A DNA stretch of 64,000 bases from Ga0077555 sp031406575 (GTDB lineage Bacteria; Pseudomonadota; Alphaproteobacteria; Rhizobiales; Hyphomicrobiaceae): contig JANOHP010000247.1 in assembly GCA_031406575.1 (NCBI GenBank), positions 30,510-94,509 on the forward strand. Direction: 5' to 3'. Made by a program: the position numbers and the translations under genes. This document shows positions 52,489 to 60,951 of this stretch, piece by piece. The notes under the pieces were generated by a model, which was not told where the DNA came from, made no database searches, and saw only the letters and a list, made by a program, of their open reading frames with translations. Within the stretch, counting starts at the first letter, position 1. Every line of letters starts with the position of its first letter.

Positions 52489-53532
52489 TTATGAATTCGG
52501 CCCGCGCTCCATCGAGATCGGCTGCCAGCGTTTCAGGCCAGCGGTCGGTAGCACCGTGGGGTTGACGCACGACAGTGGCCAGCGACCGCTGAGCACGTTG
52601 GCGATTTCCTGACCCACACGCCGCCGCCGCGCTGGGTCGAACCGGGCGGACGCGGACGCGTTGTGCGGCGATAGGATGACGTTTTTCATGCCGATGAGCG
52701 GATTGTCCGGTTGGATCGGCTCGACTTCGAACACATCGAGCCCCGCGCCGGCAATCCAACCTTCCTGCAGGGCTTTGATCAGCCCTGCCTCTTTCACGGT
52801 CGGCCCGCGCCCGGTATTGATGAAAATGGCCGTGCGCTTCATTTTCTGGAATTGCTTCTCGCCAAGATAGGCTTGCGCCTCCGGGGTCGCCGGCATGTGC
52901 ATCGAGATGAAGTCGGAGCGGGCCAGAACTTCGTCGAGGCTCGCAGGCTCCGCACCCTCCGTCGCAATCGTCTGCTCGTCGACGAAGGGATCGTGCGCGA
53001 TGATGTGCAGACCGAACGCTTTCGCCCGCCGTGCCGTCGCACGCGCGACGCGGCCAAAGGCGATGAAGCCCAGCGTCGACCCCATCAGGCGTGGCACCTT
53101 CAGAAGGTGCGGGCGGCCTTCGGTCCAGCGGCCTTCGCGCACGATACGATCCTGCTCGATGACGCGGCGATGGCACGCCAGCAGCAGCATCATCGCGTGA
53201 TCCGCCACTTCCTCGATGAACGTATCGGGGCAGTTGGTGACGGGGATGCCCTTGGCCGTGGCTGCCCCCACGTCGACGGTATCGACACCCACCGACCCGA
53301 GCGAAATCACCCGGCACTTGTCCAGCGCGTTGATGACTTGGCTGGTGAACTTCATGCCTTTGGCATAGACGGCGTCCGCGTCGCGCGCGGCCTGGATGAA
53401 TTCGGCCTCGTTGGGCGCGACTTCGATGATCTCCACACCGAGCCGCTCCAGCGCCTCCATCTCGTAGGTGTAGCCGCCCAGCCCCGTACTGACCGTCGTG
53501 GCTTTCGTCGTGACGATGCGAAACTTCGCCAT
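52489..53532 (-). CDS. C-terminal-binding-protein-like D-hydroxyacid dehydrogenase
   Basis: 347 residues from the ATG at 53532 (CAGGGGA upstream); codons back to 53637 precede the ribosome site. NAD-binding motif is altered: GFIAFGRVARATARRA (GxAxGxx(17)D with Asp in HDPFVDEQ). Catalytic Arg in INTGRGPTVKEAGL, Glu in DVFEVEPI, His in LSPHNASASARFD. The CtBP/phosphoglycerate dehydrogenase-like clade is suggested by VDVGAATAKGIPVTN. Possibly acts with the enzymes at 47-49 kb on related hydroxyacids. Directly upstream of tRNA-Thr in the opposite direction. Confidence 0.9.
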   Translation of the reverse strand: MAKFRIVTTKATTVSTGLGGYTYEMEALERLGVEIIEVAPNEAEFIQAARDADAVYAKGMKFTSQVINALDKCRVISLGSVGVDTVDVGAATAKGIPVTNCPDTFIEEVADHAMMLLLACHRRVIEQDRIVREGRWTEGRPHLLKVPRLMGSTLGFIAFGRVARATARRAKAFGLHIIAHDPFVDEQTIATEGAEPASLDEVLARSDFISMHMPATPEAQAYLGEKQFQKMKRTAIFINTGRGPTVKEAGLIKALQEGWIAGAGLDVFEVEPIQPDNPLIGMKNVILSPHNASASARFDPARRRRVGQEIANVLSGRWPLSCVNPTVLPTAGLKRWQPISMERGPNS

Positions 53533-53648
53533 GTGTGAATTCCCCTGCGGATCGGGCGCCCGTCGCTCGAGCGCTCCCGTGGAGACATTAGAGGGCATCC
53601 AACCGGTGCCGGCAACGGCCGTCGTTTCAACGCCCAAGTCGTTTCAAC

Positions 53649-53677
53649 TTGCCATCCCAAAGGGGGGCCGCTATCCA
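53649..53677 (+). promoter_or_regulatory. promoter of tRNA-Thr
   Basis: TTGCCA (53649-53654), 17-base spacer, TATCCA (53672-53677), about 20 bases before the mature tRNA 5' end. Confidence 0.6.
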
Positions 53678-53697
53678 TGCCCCACGCTGACCGGCGC

Positions 53698-53772
53698 GCC
53701 GCAGTAGCTCAGTGGTAGAGCATCCGCTTCGTAAGCGGGAGGTCGGGGGTTCAAATCCCTCCTGCGGCACCA
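53698..53772 (+). tRNA. tRNA-Thr (anticodon CGU)
   Basis: Full cloverleaf: acceptor GCCGCAG/CTGCGGC, D-arm GCTC/GAGC, anticodon stem TCCGC/GCGGG with loop TTCGTAA (anticodon CGT, reading ACG), five-base variable loop, T-arm GGGGG-TTCAAAT-CCCTC, and an encoded CCA end. The TacAT-like pair follows 160 bases downstream, a typical place for integrated elements, although no integrase or duplicated tRNA end is visible. Confidence 0.95.
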
Positions 53773-53884
53773 CAGACGTAAAATCCGGCATTGCTAAATC
53801 CATCAGTCGCCCTGCTGAAGGCGGCGTGATTCATGAAACAAGCCGCTGAGATATCAACGTTTTTACATCGGCTGGGACTCGGTC

Positions 53885-53913
53885 TTGCAATGTGCGGCTG
53901 ATTGCCGTACATT
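53885..53913 (+). promoter_or_regulatory. promoter of the toxin-antitoxin operon
   Basis: TTGCAA (53885-53890), 17-base spacer, TACATT (53908-53913), giving a leader of about 15 bases before the antitoxin ATG. Autorepression by the RHH antitoxin would be expected to act over this region; the operator itself is not resolved. Confidence 0.65.
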
Positions 53914-53934
53914 ATATGAAGCAAGAGGTGCCCA

Positions 53935-54255
53935 ATGGCTACCACCCGGTCGATCGGCAAATCAGCCAAAAAGTCGAAGCCAAAGCTCGCCCGCCTCGAG
54001 GCCCGCGTAAGTGCGCCTCAAAAGCAGCTCTTCGAGCGTGCTGCCGAATTGACGGGGCTCAATCTTTCGCAGTTCATGATTACGGCGCTGGATGAGGTCG
54101 CCCGAAGGACGCTACGCGAGCGCGAATTCATGCAACTGACTGCGAAAGAGAGCCAAGCTTTCGTTGCAGCGCTGCTCAGCCCATCCGAACCCAACATGCG
54201 TCTGCGTGAGGCCGCACAATCGTTCAAGAGACGGACAACTCGCACCGATGGCTGA
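53935..54255 (+). CDS. DUF1778 (TacA-type) ribbon-helix-helix antitoxin
   Basis: 106 residues. After a Lys/Ser-rich start, the RHH DNA-binding part is LARLEARVSAPQKQLFERAA ... LNLSQFMITALDEVARRTL. The C-terminal third (REREFMQLTAKESQAFVAAL) is the toxin-binding region with the family's ExxxxLxxxDxxAF-like pattern. It represses its operon and neutralises the GNAT toxin. It overlaps the toxin gene by eight bases. AGAGG precedes the ATG. Confidence 0.9.
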   Translation: MATTRSIGKSAKKSKPKLARLEARVSAPQKQLFERAAELTGLNLSQFMITALDEVARRTLREREFMQLTAKESQAFVAALLSPSEPNMRLREAAQSFKRRTTRTDG

Positions 54256-54787
54256 GCCGATTTCTGCTTCGGCTTGGACAATAGAGCCGCTCGGCAAACA
54301 CCACGATCGGGCGGCATTTTCTTGTGAAGAAGTCGAACTGACTGACTACCTACAGAATCGAGCATCGCAAGATGTTCGCAGATATGCGGCTGCCGTTTTC
54401 GTTGCAACGGAGCCCGGCAGCACACGCGTCATCGGGTACTATTCTTTGTCGGCGCTCTCCGTTGGACTCGATTTCATCCCTGCCGAACAGGCCAAACATT
54501 TAGCCAAATATCCGGCGGTTCCAGTCACTTTGCTGGGGCGCCTCGCGCGCGACCTCGGTCAGAAGAATAAAAATATGGGCGAGTTCTTGTTGATGGACGC
54601 ACTCGATCGCGCGTATCGGCAGTCCCATCAGATCGCATCATCCGCCGTCATCGTGGATGCCAAGGGTGCGCGGGCGGCGAGGTTCTATGAAACCTTCGGC
54701 TTCTCGACGATTGCGGATTCCCCGGCGTCTCCGAATTCCCCGCTCCGGCTCTACTTGCCGATGAGAACGATCGCCAAACTCTTCTGA
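54248..54787 (+). CDS. GNAT acetyltransferase toxin (TacT-type)
   Basis: 179 residues from the ATG at 54248; the frame opens at 54164 but the start overlapping the antitoxin is the family arrangement. GNAT fold: CEEVELTDYLQNRASQDVRR, GYYSLSALSV strand, acetyl-CoA pyrophosphate loop LARDLGQKNKNMGEFLL (R/Q-x-x-G-x-G/A type), and VDAKGARAARFYETFGF. TacT toxins acetylate the amino group of charged aminoacyl-tRNAs and block translation. Target tRNA unknown. Confidence 0.9.
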   Translation: MAEPISASAWTIEPLGKHHDRAAFSCEEVELTDYLQNRASQDVRRYAAAVFVATEPGSTRVIGYYSLSALSVGLDFIPAEQAKHLAKYPAVPVTLLGRLARDLGQKNKNMGEFLLMDALDRAYRQSHQIASSAVIVDAKGARAARFYETFGFSTIADSPASPNSPLRLYLPMRTIAKLF

Positions 54788-54806
54788 ATGGCGTGATCGA
54801 ACGGCT

Positions 54807-55613
54807 TCAATCCTCCCGAAACACCCGCTCCATGCGCTCTTTGCGTTCCTGGGCTTCCAGCGACATGGTGGCGATGGGGCGGGCGTCCAGGCGCTTCAGG
54901 CTGATGGGCTCGCCGGTTTCTTCGCAGTACCCATAGCTGCCGTCGTCCAGCCGGGACAGCGCCGCATCGATCTTGCCCATCAGTTTGCGCTGCCGATCGC
55001 GTGCCCGCAATTCGAGGGCGCGGTCGGTCTCGGAAGTGGCGCGGTCGGCCACATCGGCGTACTGCGCAGAGTCCTCGTGCAGGCCCGTCAGCGTTTCCTG
55101 GTTCTGGCGGACGATGTCTTCCTTCCAAGCCAGCAACTTGGCGCAAAAATACGTGCGCTGACGCTCGTTCATGAACGGCTCGGACTCGCTGGGCCTATAC
55201 CCCGAGGTGATCACGATCGGAGTCACTTTCGCGCCGCTTTTGGAGCTCCCGTTCACGCTACTCTTGCCCCCCGCCGAACTCCCATTGGTTCGCGGTTCCG
55301 TACTCGAAGCCCGTTTTGACGTCGGCGTGAACGCCGTGGCTGCCACATTTCGGCGGTTCGAATTCTTGAGTACGCCTTTCGAGGGATGTGCCCCATTGGG
55401 CTTGGGAGCGCTGCTGAAGGAGACCTTCAACTTGGCCGGCTTGGTTGCCGGAAGTGCCACCACCTTGGCCTTGGCAGACTTTGCCGGACTTGCGGTGGTC
55501 TTTATCACTTTTCCGCCAGACTTCTTCTTCGCGGATTTGGAGAGGACCGCCCGGAGGGGTGCGGACAGGGGTTTGCGGGATTTTTCGGTGCGAGGGTCGG
55601 GGCGCGCGGGCAT
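54807..55613 (-). CDS. dksA: DksA-type RNA polymerase-binding regulator with long basic N-terminus
   Basis: 268 residues. The C-terminal 120 residues are DksA: MNERQRTYFCAKLLAWKEDI, the coiled coil with tip acidic pair (QYADVADRATSETDR), and the finger region YGYCEETGEPISLKRLDARP. Only one of the four zinc Cys remains, as is usual in alphaproteobacteria. The first 145 residues are Lys/Ser/Ala/Pro-rich low complexity, far beyond the usual 120-150-residue total. The start at 55613 has GAGGTGAC upstream; a start at MNERQRTYF would remove the tail, but the long frame has a good ribosome site. It acts in ppGpp-linked transcription control. Confidence 0.9.
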   Translation of the reverse strand: MPARPDPRTEKSRKPLSAPLRAVLSKSAKKKSGGKVIKTTASPAKSAKAKVVALPATKPAKLKVSFSSAPKPNGAHPSKGVLKNSNRRNVAATAFTPTSKRASSTEPRTNGSSAGGKSSVNGSSKSGAKVTPIVITSGYRPSESEPFMNERQRTYFCAKLLAWKEDIVRQNQETLTGLHEDSAQYADVADRATSETDRALELRARDRQRKLMGKIDAALSRLDDGSYGYCEETGEPISLKRLDARPIATMSLEAQERKERMERVFRED

Positions 55614-55802
55614 GTCACCTCGGTCATATTCGCTGCTGGACTACACCACCGTGACATCGACGACCGCAGTCCTCCATGTCGGCGGGCACACCTATTAAGT
55701 TCCTGTTATATCGAGTCAACAGAAAACTGGCGAACGGCCGTCGAATGGTAGGTGCATGCTGTGTAAAGGTGGAATTGAGCCTAATCGCGGCCCCGCAAAC
55801 CG

Positions 55803-56474
55803 TCAGCGCCCGGGGCGCACGCTGTCGAACGCCAACCAGTTGGCCTGAAAGAGGACGAAGGCCAAAATCAGCAGCCAAACATCGGTGGGGAAGGCCAAGT
55901 AAACGAGGCCCGCGCAGACCGCCAATCCGCACACCGCGACAACGCGCGTCGACCACGCGGGACCCAGGATTGCCCCGAGCCATGCGTCTAAAGTATGGCC
56001 TCCGTCTAAAGGATAGGCTGGGAGCAAGTTGAAGGCCATCAGGTAGAAATTGATCATCGACAGCGTGAGGAGCGCGCTCACAAACAACGGCGCAGCCACC
56101 CCCCGTGCAGCAATCGCGCCCTGTTGCAGACCAATCCACAACACGAGGTTCACGGCAGGCCCCGCCAAATAGATGGCACTGCGCGCCAACGCCGACCGCG
56201 GCAGGGCATTGGCGAACCGCGCCACACCGCCCAGGCCCGTCAATTCGATCTCGCGTGTTTTGACGCCGAACACACCGCCCGCCAAGGCATGCCCGAGTTC
56301 ATGCAACAGAATCGAAGCCAGCACACCGGCGATCACCACGAGGCCGAGCGAGATGATCTGCAGATCGCCGCTGGTGAAATATCGGTAGCCGAAGACCAGC
56401 ATGATCAACACGAACAGCACGTCGAGATAAATCGGGATGCCGCCGATGCGGCCGAGTTCCATGCGCGTGAACAT
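55803..56474 (-). CDS. site-2 protease family zinc metalloprotease (M50)
   Basis: 223 residues from the ATG at 56474 (GGGAGAGG upstream). Intramembrane zinc protease: HELGHA supplies the two His and Glu, LLPAYPLDGGH supplies the Asp, and about five to six TM helices surround them (YLDVLFVLIMLVFGYRYF; GLVVIAGVLASILLHELG; VFLILAF-type end). No PDZ or CBS domain, so this is the minimal SpoIVFB/RseP-core type. Substrate unknown. About 190 bases from the dksA start, both read leftwards. Confidence 0.9.
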   Translation of the reverse strand: MFTRMELGRIGGIPIYLDVLFVLIMLVFGYRYFTSGDLQIISLGLVVIAGVLASILLHELGHALAGGVFGVKTREIELTGLGGVARFANALPRSALARSAIYLAGPAVNLVLWIGLQQGAIAARGVAAPLFVSALLTLSMINFYLMAFNLLPAYPLDGGHTLDAWLGAILGPAWSTRVVAVCGLAVCAGLVYLAFPTDVWLLILAFVLFQANWLAFDSVRPGR

Positions 56475-56804
56475 TGCCTCTCCCGAACTTGGGGCCTGTC
56501 GTGGGTGTGTCGCGATATAATGCACCCGAGCGGATTCGCCCACCGGTGATCCCGCACCTCATTGCCCGGCTGAAAGATAGAGAGCTTCTGAAATCACTGA
56601 ACTGGCGGCCGTTGTCGCGACAAGCGTCATTGACCCCTCGTCACTGGCAAGGCTCTGACTTTGGCCAACCAGTCGTCTCAGCCGGGAAATGGGGCCGCGT
56701 CGGGCCGCGAATGCAGTGTCGGGTGAGGCCACCCGGTGCTAGTGTGCAGCCTCCGGCACAGCGTGCAGACACGTGCCAGCCGTCCTTCACAACGAGGTTC
56801 AGCC

Positions 56805-57311
56805 ATGCCGATCTCCATGTACGAGACGTCGATCCCCGTGATGCAGCGCCTCATGCGCAACCTCATCGGGGTGCTCGAAAAGGCTGAAGCTCACGCCGCC
56901 GCCAAGAAAATCGATGCCGATGTGCTGCCCAATTGCCGCTTGGCGGCGGATATGCTGCCGCTCAAGAGGCAGGTGCAGATCGCCACCGACATGGCCAAGG
57001 GGGCTGCCGCGCGCCTCGCCGGCACCGAAGCGCCGAAGTGGGACGACACCGAAGCGACGCTTGCCGACCTGAAAGGCCGCCTGACCAAGGCCATCGATTA
57101 TCTGGGCACAATCAAGCGCGAACAAATAGACGGTTCGGAGACGCGCAGCATCGCCTTGACGATCGGCGGGCAACCCAAAGAACTGGACGGCCATCGTTAT
57201 CTGATGACGCACGCCTATCCGCACTTTTACTTCCACATCGTCACTGCTTTCGACATTCTGCGCCACAATGGCGTCGACGTCGGCAAGCGCGACTACATCG
57301 GCACCTTCTGA
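56805..57311 (+). CDS. DUF1993 family protein
   Basis: 168 residues from the ATG at 56805 (GAGG upstream). Helical protein: MQRLMRNLIGVLEKAEAHAA, LPLKRQVQIATDMAKGAAAR, DYLGTIKREQIDG and the HAYPHFYFHIVTAFDILRHN signature with several His residues. DUF1993 belongs to the DinB-like four-helix superfamily; the His cluster might bind metal. Function unknown. First of a rightward series with the SDR gene 24 bases later. Confidence 0.88.
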   Translation: MPISMYETSIPVMQRLMRNLIGVLEKAEAHAAAKKIDADVLPNCRLAADMLPLKRQVQIATDMAKGAAARLAGTEAPKWDDTEATLADLKGRLTKAIDYLGTIKREQIDGSETRSIALTIGGQPKELDGHRYLMTHAYPHFYFHIVTAFDILRHNGVDVGKRDYIGTF

Positions 57312-57335
57312 GGACCCGGAGCGGAACGATCACGC

Positions 57336-58106
57336 ATGACCCAAGGCCTGTTTTCTCTCGCCGGTCAGACGGCACTCGTCACGGGCGCCTCATCCGGGCT
57401 CGGGCGGCATTTCGCGTTGGTGCTGGCCGGTGCCGGCGCCCGCGTTGCCGTCGTTGCCCGGCGGACCGACCGCCTGCAAGAGTTGCAGCACCAGATTGAG
57501 GCGGCCGGGGGAACGGCCGCCGCCATCGCCATGGATGTGACGGACCCAGCCTCCGTTCAAGCCGGGTTCGCCGCAGCCGAGGCCGCGCTCGGTCCCCTCT
57601 CGATCGTGGTCAATAACGCGGGCGTCACCGATCCAGCCTTCATCGTTCGGATGAAAGAGGAGCAGTGGCGCGGCGTCATGGACGTCAATCTCGACGGCGT
57701 CTTTCGTGTCGCCCAGGAGGCAGCCCGCCGGATGGTGACCGCGGGTCACGGCGGCTCGATCATCAACATCTCGTCGATCGTCGGACTGGGGGCAATCAAG
57801 ACTCTTGGCGCCTACGCGGCGTCGAAGGCCGGTGTGCTGGCGCTTACGCGCACAATGGCGCTGGAACTGGCGCGTGACAAAATTCGGGTCAATTCACTGG
57901 CTCCCGGTTACATCGCGACGGAACTCAACGACAGCTTCTGGCAGACAGATGCCGGCAAGCGGATGATCGCCCATATCCCCTTCCGCCGCCTCGGTCAGCT
58001 CGAGGAATTGGACGGTCCCCTTCTCCTGCTCGCTTCTCGCGCAGGCTCGTTCATGACCGGCGCTACGTTGACGGTCGACGGCGGCCACCTGTTGCCAACG
58101 GAGTAA
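57336..58106 (+). CDS. SDR family oxidoreductase
   Basis: 256 residues. TGASSGLG nucleotide motif with VARRTDRL (Arg after strand two suggests NADP(H)), NNAGVTD, Ser in NISSIVGLG and Tyr-Lys in YAASKAG; it ends with MTGATLTVDGG. FabG-like family. It begins an operon with the phosphotransferase (eight bases later) and DUF6285. In relatives this trio often accompanies acyl-CoA metabolism genes, so a 3-hydroxyacyl-CoA type reaction is plausible but not shown. Confidence 0.9.
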   Translation: MTQGLFSLAGQTALVTGASSGLGRHFALVLAGAGARVAVVARRTDRLQELQHQIEAAGGTAAAIAMDVTDPASVQAGFAAAEAALGPLSIVVNNAGVTDPAFIVRMKEEQWRGVMDVNLDGVFRVAQEAARRMVTAGHGGSIINISSIVGLGAIKTLGAYAASKAGVLALTRTMALELARDKIRVNSLAPGYIATELNDSFWQTDAGKRMIAHIPFRRLGQLEELDGPLLLLASRAGSFMTGATLTVDGGHLLPTE

Positions 58107-58114
58107 CGACATCG

Positions 58115-59182
58115 ATGTCGGCTGCAACGACCCACACGTCCGGCCTCGCCGAAGCGGCAACCCGCGAGACGGTCGCGACTTGGCTTGCCCCTGCCATTGG
58201 TGCCACGCGAGTCCATATCGGCGACGCCGTGCTGCTGACGGGCGGCGCGGTCCAGCAAAACTGGCGCATCGATGTCACCGTCGAGGGCGGCCCGCGCAAC
58301 GGCGCCCACGTCTGGGTGTTGCGCACGGATGCCGCCGCGCGCCTGAACGTCAGTCTCGACCGGGTGGCGGAATACCGCTGCATTGCAACGGCCCATGAGC
58401 GCGGCGTCAAAGTCGCCGAGCCGATCGCCGTGTGCGAGGATACCAGCCTGATCGGGGCCTCGTTCGCCCTCCAAGCCTTCGTCTCTGGCACGGCCCAAGG
58501 CCGGCGGATCGTGCGTGATCCAGCGCTAGCGACATTCGGCGACGCTCTCGCCCAGGAGATCGGGCGCGAGCTGGCGCGCATACATGCCATTCGCCCGGCT
58601 GCCGGCGTGCTGACGGCACTTCCAGTGCCCCTCGGCAATCCATCGCGCCTCGTCGTTGCCACTCTGCGCGCCAGCCTCGACAGCGCCAGCGCGCCGCGCC
58701 CCGCGTTGGAGTTCATCCTGGCTTGGCTCGAGGCTCATGCCCCCGAGCCGCGCACGCTGACGCTCGTGCATGGCGACTTTCGCACCGGCAACTACATGAT
58801 CAATGCAGGTCGGTTGACCGCCATTCTCGATTGGGAATTCTGCCACTGGGGCGACCCGCGCGAAGACATCGGCTGGTTCATCGCGCGCTGCTGGCGGTTC
58901 GGCAATGACGACAAAGTCGCGGGCGGCATCGCGCGGTTCGCCTCACTGCTGGCCGGCTACAACGAGATTGCCGAGGCGAAAATGACCGCCAGCGAAATTC
59001 AGTATTTCGAGGTGATGGCCGCAGCCCGCTGGGCGACCATTGCGCTGCTGCAGGGCGATCGCTTCGTCAAGGGCGGCGAGCGCTCACTCGAGCTCGCGCT
59101 GACCGGCTTGATGCCCCCCGAGATGGAACTCGACGCGCTCGACATCATTGAACGGATCGACAGCGGGAAGGCTCGCGCATGA
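58115..59182 (+). CDS. APH-family phosphotransferase, ACAD10-like
   Basis: 355 residues. Kinase-like phosphotransferase fold: N-lobe with LTGGAVQQNWRIDVTVEGG and FALQAFVSGTAQG, catalytic loop HGDFRTGNYM (Asp, Asn) and metal Asp in AILDWEFCHWGDPREDIGWF. This branch is related to the kinase domain of ACAD10 and to homoserine/choline kinases, not to antibiotic resistance enzymes proper. The substrate is probably a hydroxy-acyl compound, inferred from the operon and the ACAD10 link. It overlaps the DUF6285 gene by four bases (ATGA). Confidence 0.9.
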   Translation: MSAATTHTSGLAEAATRETVATWLAPAIGATRVHIGDAVLLTGGAVQQNWRIDVTVEGGPRNGAHVWVLRTDAAARLNVSLDRVAEYRCIATAHERGVKVAEPIAVCEDTSLIGASFALQAFVSGTAQGRRIVRDPALATFGDALAQEIGRELARIHAIRPAAGVLTALPVPLGNPSRLVVATLRASLDSASAPRPALEFILAWLEAHAPEPRTLTLVHGDFRTGNYMINAGRLTAILDWEFCHWGDPREDIGWFIARCWRFGNDDKVAGGIARFASLLAGYNEIAEAKMTASEIQYFEVMAAARWATIALLQGDRFVKGGERSLELALTGLMPPEMELDALDIIERIDSGKARA

Positions 59183-59535
59183 CCACTGGCAAACTCGGCC
59201 CCGATGCGTTGCTCGATCTCGCAATCGAAATGTTGAAGACCGAAATCGGCCTCGTGTTGCCGCCGGAGAAACGCTACGCGTCCGCCATGATTGTGAATGC
59301 GCTGGAAATCGCCCAGCGCGCCATCACCGGTGAAGACGAAACGGCCGACTTCGCCCTCCTCGACGCGATCTACGACGACGGCGATGGCACCATGAAGCGA
59401 TTGGCGACAGATATTCGCGATGGACAGGTCGATACGAAAAACCATCCCGATTTGCTGCAGATGCTCAAGGCCCAGCTCATTTCAGAACTCGCCGTGCGCA
59501 ATCCGCGATCGCTGGAATCGCGTGGCGGCAAATAG
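59179..59535 (+). CDS. DUF6285 family protein
   Basis: 118 residues. All-helical: LLDLAIEMLKTEIGLVLPPE, YASAMIVNALEIAQRAITG, then DLLQMLKAQLISELAVRNP. Translationally coupled to the phosphotransferase, as this family usually is, and presumably an accessory or partner subunit of it. No catalytic motif. Confidence 0.85.
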   Translation: MTTGKLGPDALLDLAIEMLKTEIGLVLPPEKRYASAMIVNALEIAQRAITGEDETADFALLDAIYDDGDGTMKRLATDIRDGQVDTKNHPDLLQMLKAQLISELAVRNPRSLESRGGK

Positions 59536-59769
59536 GCTTGCACGCTTCCCTTCGATCGAAATACTTTTTGTGCAAAGCAACACACCCGCCGCCTTACCCC
59601 ATCGACCGATGACAGCCGCGTGTCATTCCCTGAAATAATCTTTGGGTTCGAGGGAAATAATTGTTGACCAGCAGCATTTATACCTCATCAATACCTGAAC
59701 CTGTACTGTCTCGAAGTCGAGTGTGTCGGCGCTCCGAGATGGCAGACCGGACACGCGAAGGTGACCGTG

Positions 59770-60015
59770 ATGAGTATCGAATTGCTTCAGAAGGCCGCGG
59801 ACGCAGCAGGTTATGCGATGGCTGCTCCTGATGATGATGCATTCGAAACCCCGGTGATGCGTCTCGACCCATCGCGCAGTGCTCACCGCGCCGTCGCGCT
59901 CCGCGCGCCCGTCCAACACAATTGGTCGACCCGATCGGCAGACACGCTGGCGCACGCCTCAGCGTGGATCAAAGGCCATCTCCCGTCTCTTCTGGGCGGT
60001 CGCGCCACGGCCTGA
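59770..60015 (+). CDS. small hypothetical protein
   Basis: 81 residues from the ATG at 59770 with AAGGTGA upstream (a GTG at 59761 is possible). An acidic, Ala-rich helix (IELLQKAADAAGYAMAAPDDD) is followed by a basic tail (LPSLLGGRATA). No recognised domain. The 235 bases before it are AT-richer than the surroundings, consistent with a promoter region. It may be real but support is modest. Its end lies 24 bases from the convergent hydrolase stop. Confidence 0.45.
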   Translation: MSIELLQKAADAAGYAMAAPDDDAFETPVMRLDPSRSAHRAVALRAPVQHNWSTRSADTLAHASAWIKGHLPSLLGGRATA

Positions 60016-60039
60016 CGCTGAATTCGCGCGGATACGTGC

Positions 60040-60951
60040 TCAGGGCGTGGCTGGGACTGCGCTCTTTTCCATTGAAACGACCCATTTCAGCACTTCGGCA
60101 TAATTCTGGGCGATCCACAAATGGCCTTCGTCCGGCAGGCTGAAGACCGTGCAGTCTGGTAGCCGCGCAGCCAAACGGCGAGCAGCCGAGGCGGGCACGC
60201 TGCGGTCCTTGCCGCCCAACCACAGCCCCGAAGGGGCCGTTACACGCTCGAAGGGAATATCCCAGGGCTGCCCGAACAGTTGCATATCCGTGACCGGGCC
60301 ATGCGCACTCCGCCTCAATCCTTCGGCGAACGTGCGGGCCAGTCGTTCGCTGACGCCATCACCGCGCAGCACGCGCCGATCGACGGCTGGAACGCGGGCC
60401 ATCGCCACCGCCATGGCAAGCCGTGGGCTCGCCAGCATCATCGATCGGAACGCGGCAAAAACACGCTCGCGTGCCCGGCGATTGCGCGCGAACGGCCCAA
60501 AACAGAACCGATGAAACGCATCGATTTCGCGGTCGTCCTCACCAGCGATCGGCCCCACGGGGGCGACCAGTGCCGTCGAGGTGATCCTGTCGGGCAGGCA
60601 CGCCGCGACCGCTGCCGCATAAGGGCCGCCCCCCGATACACCCATCACGGAAAACCGCCCCAGCGCCAGATGATCGGCAAGCACCTCGATGTCTTCGGCG
60701 TAACCACGCAGGCTCGGCTGCGGGTGCGGATCGGTTTCGCCATATCCCCAGCGATCCGGAGAGATCAAGCGAATGGCCAGCGTACGCGCATGCTCGCTCG
60801 CCACGTCGAACTTCAATCGCGAGCCGGGCAAGCCGTGCAGGGCGACGAGTGGCCGACCTTGTCGGTCACCGCCTTCGCGCCAAGCAATGCGACGGCCGTC
60901 CTTCCCGATCATCACGCTGTCGTGTAAACCGTCGCCGACCACTGTCGCCAT
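60040..60951 (-). CDS. alpha/beta hydrolase
   Basis: 303 residues from the ATG at 60951; the frame continues to 61014 without a ribosome site. Fold motifs: VALHGLPGSRLKFD (oxyanion region), SPDRWGYGETDP, nucleophile Ser in GVSGGGPYA, acid in LWLGGKDRSVP, His in DEGHLWI. A lid insertion (about 150-230) precedes the last strands. A general ester or haloalkane/epoxide-type hydrolase; substrate not evident. Divergent from the dehydrogenase at 61127. Confidence 0.88.
   Translation of the reverse strand: MATVVGDGLHDSVMIGKDGRRIAWREGGDRQGRPLVALHGLPGSRLKFDVASEHARTLAIRLISPDRWGYGETDPHPQPSLRGYAEDIEVLADHLALGRFSVMGVSGGGPYAAAVAACLPDRITSTALVAPVGPIAGEDDREIDAFHRFCFGPFARNRRARERVFAAFRSMMLASPRLAMAVAMARVPAVDRRVLRGDGVSERLARTFAEGLRRSAHGPVTDMQLFGQPWDIPFERVTAPSGLWLGGKDRSVPASAARRLAARLPDCTVFSLPDEGHLWIAQNYAEVLKWVVSMEKSAVPATP

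Noticed and set aside
53698..54800. Integrated genomic island with att duplication at tRNA-Thr
   Set aside because: No second copy of the tRNA 3' end and no integrase were found; only the toxin-antitoxin pair follows.
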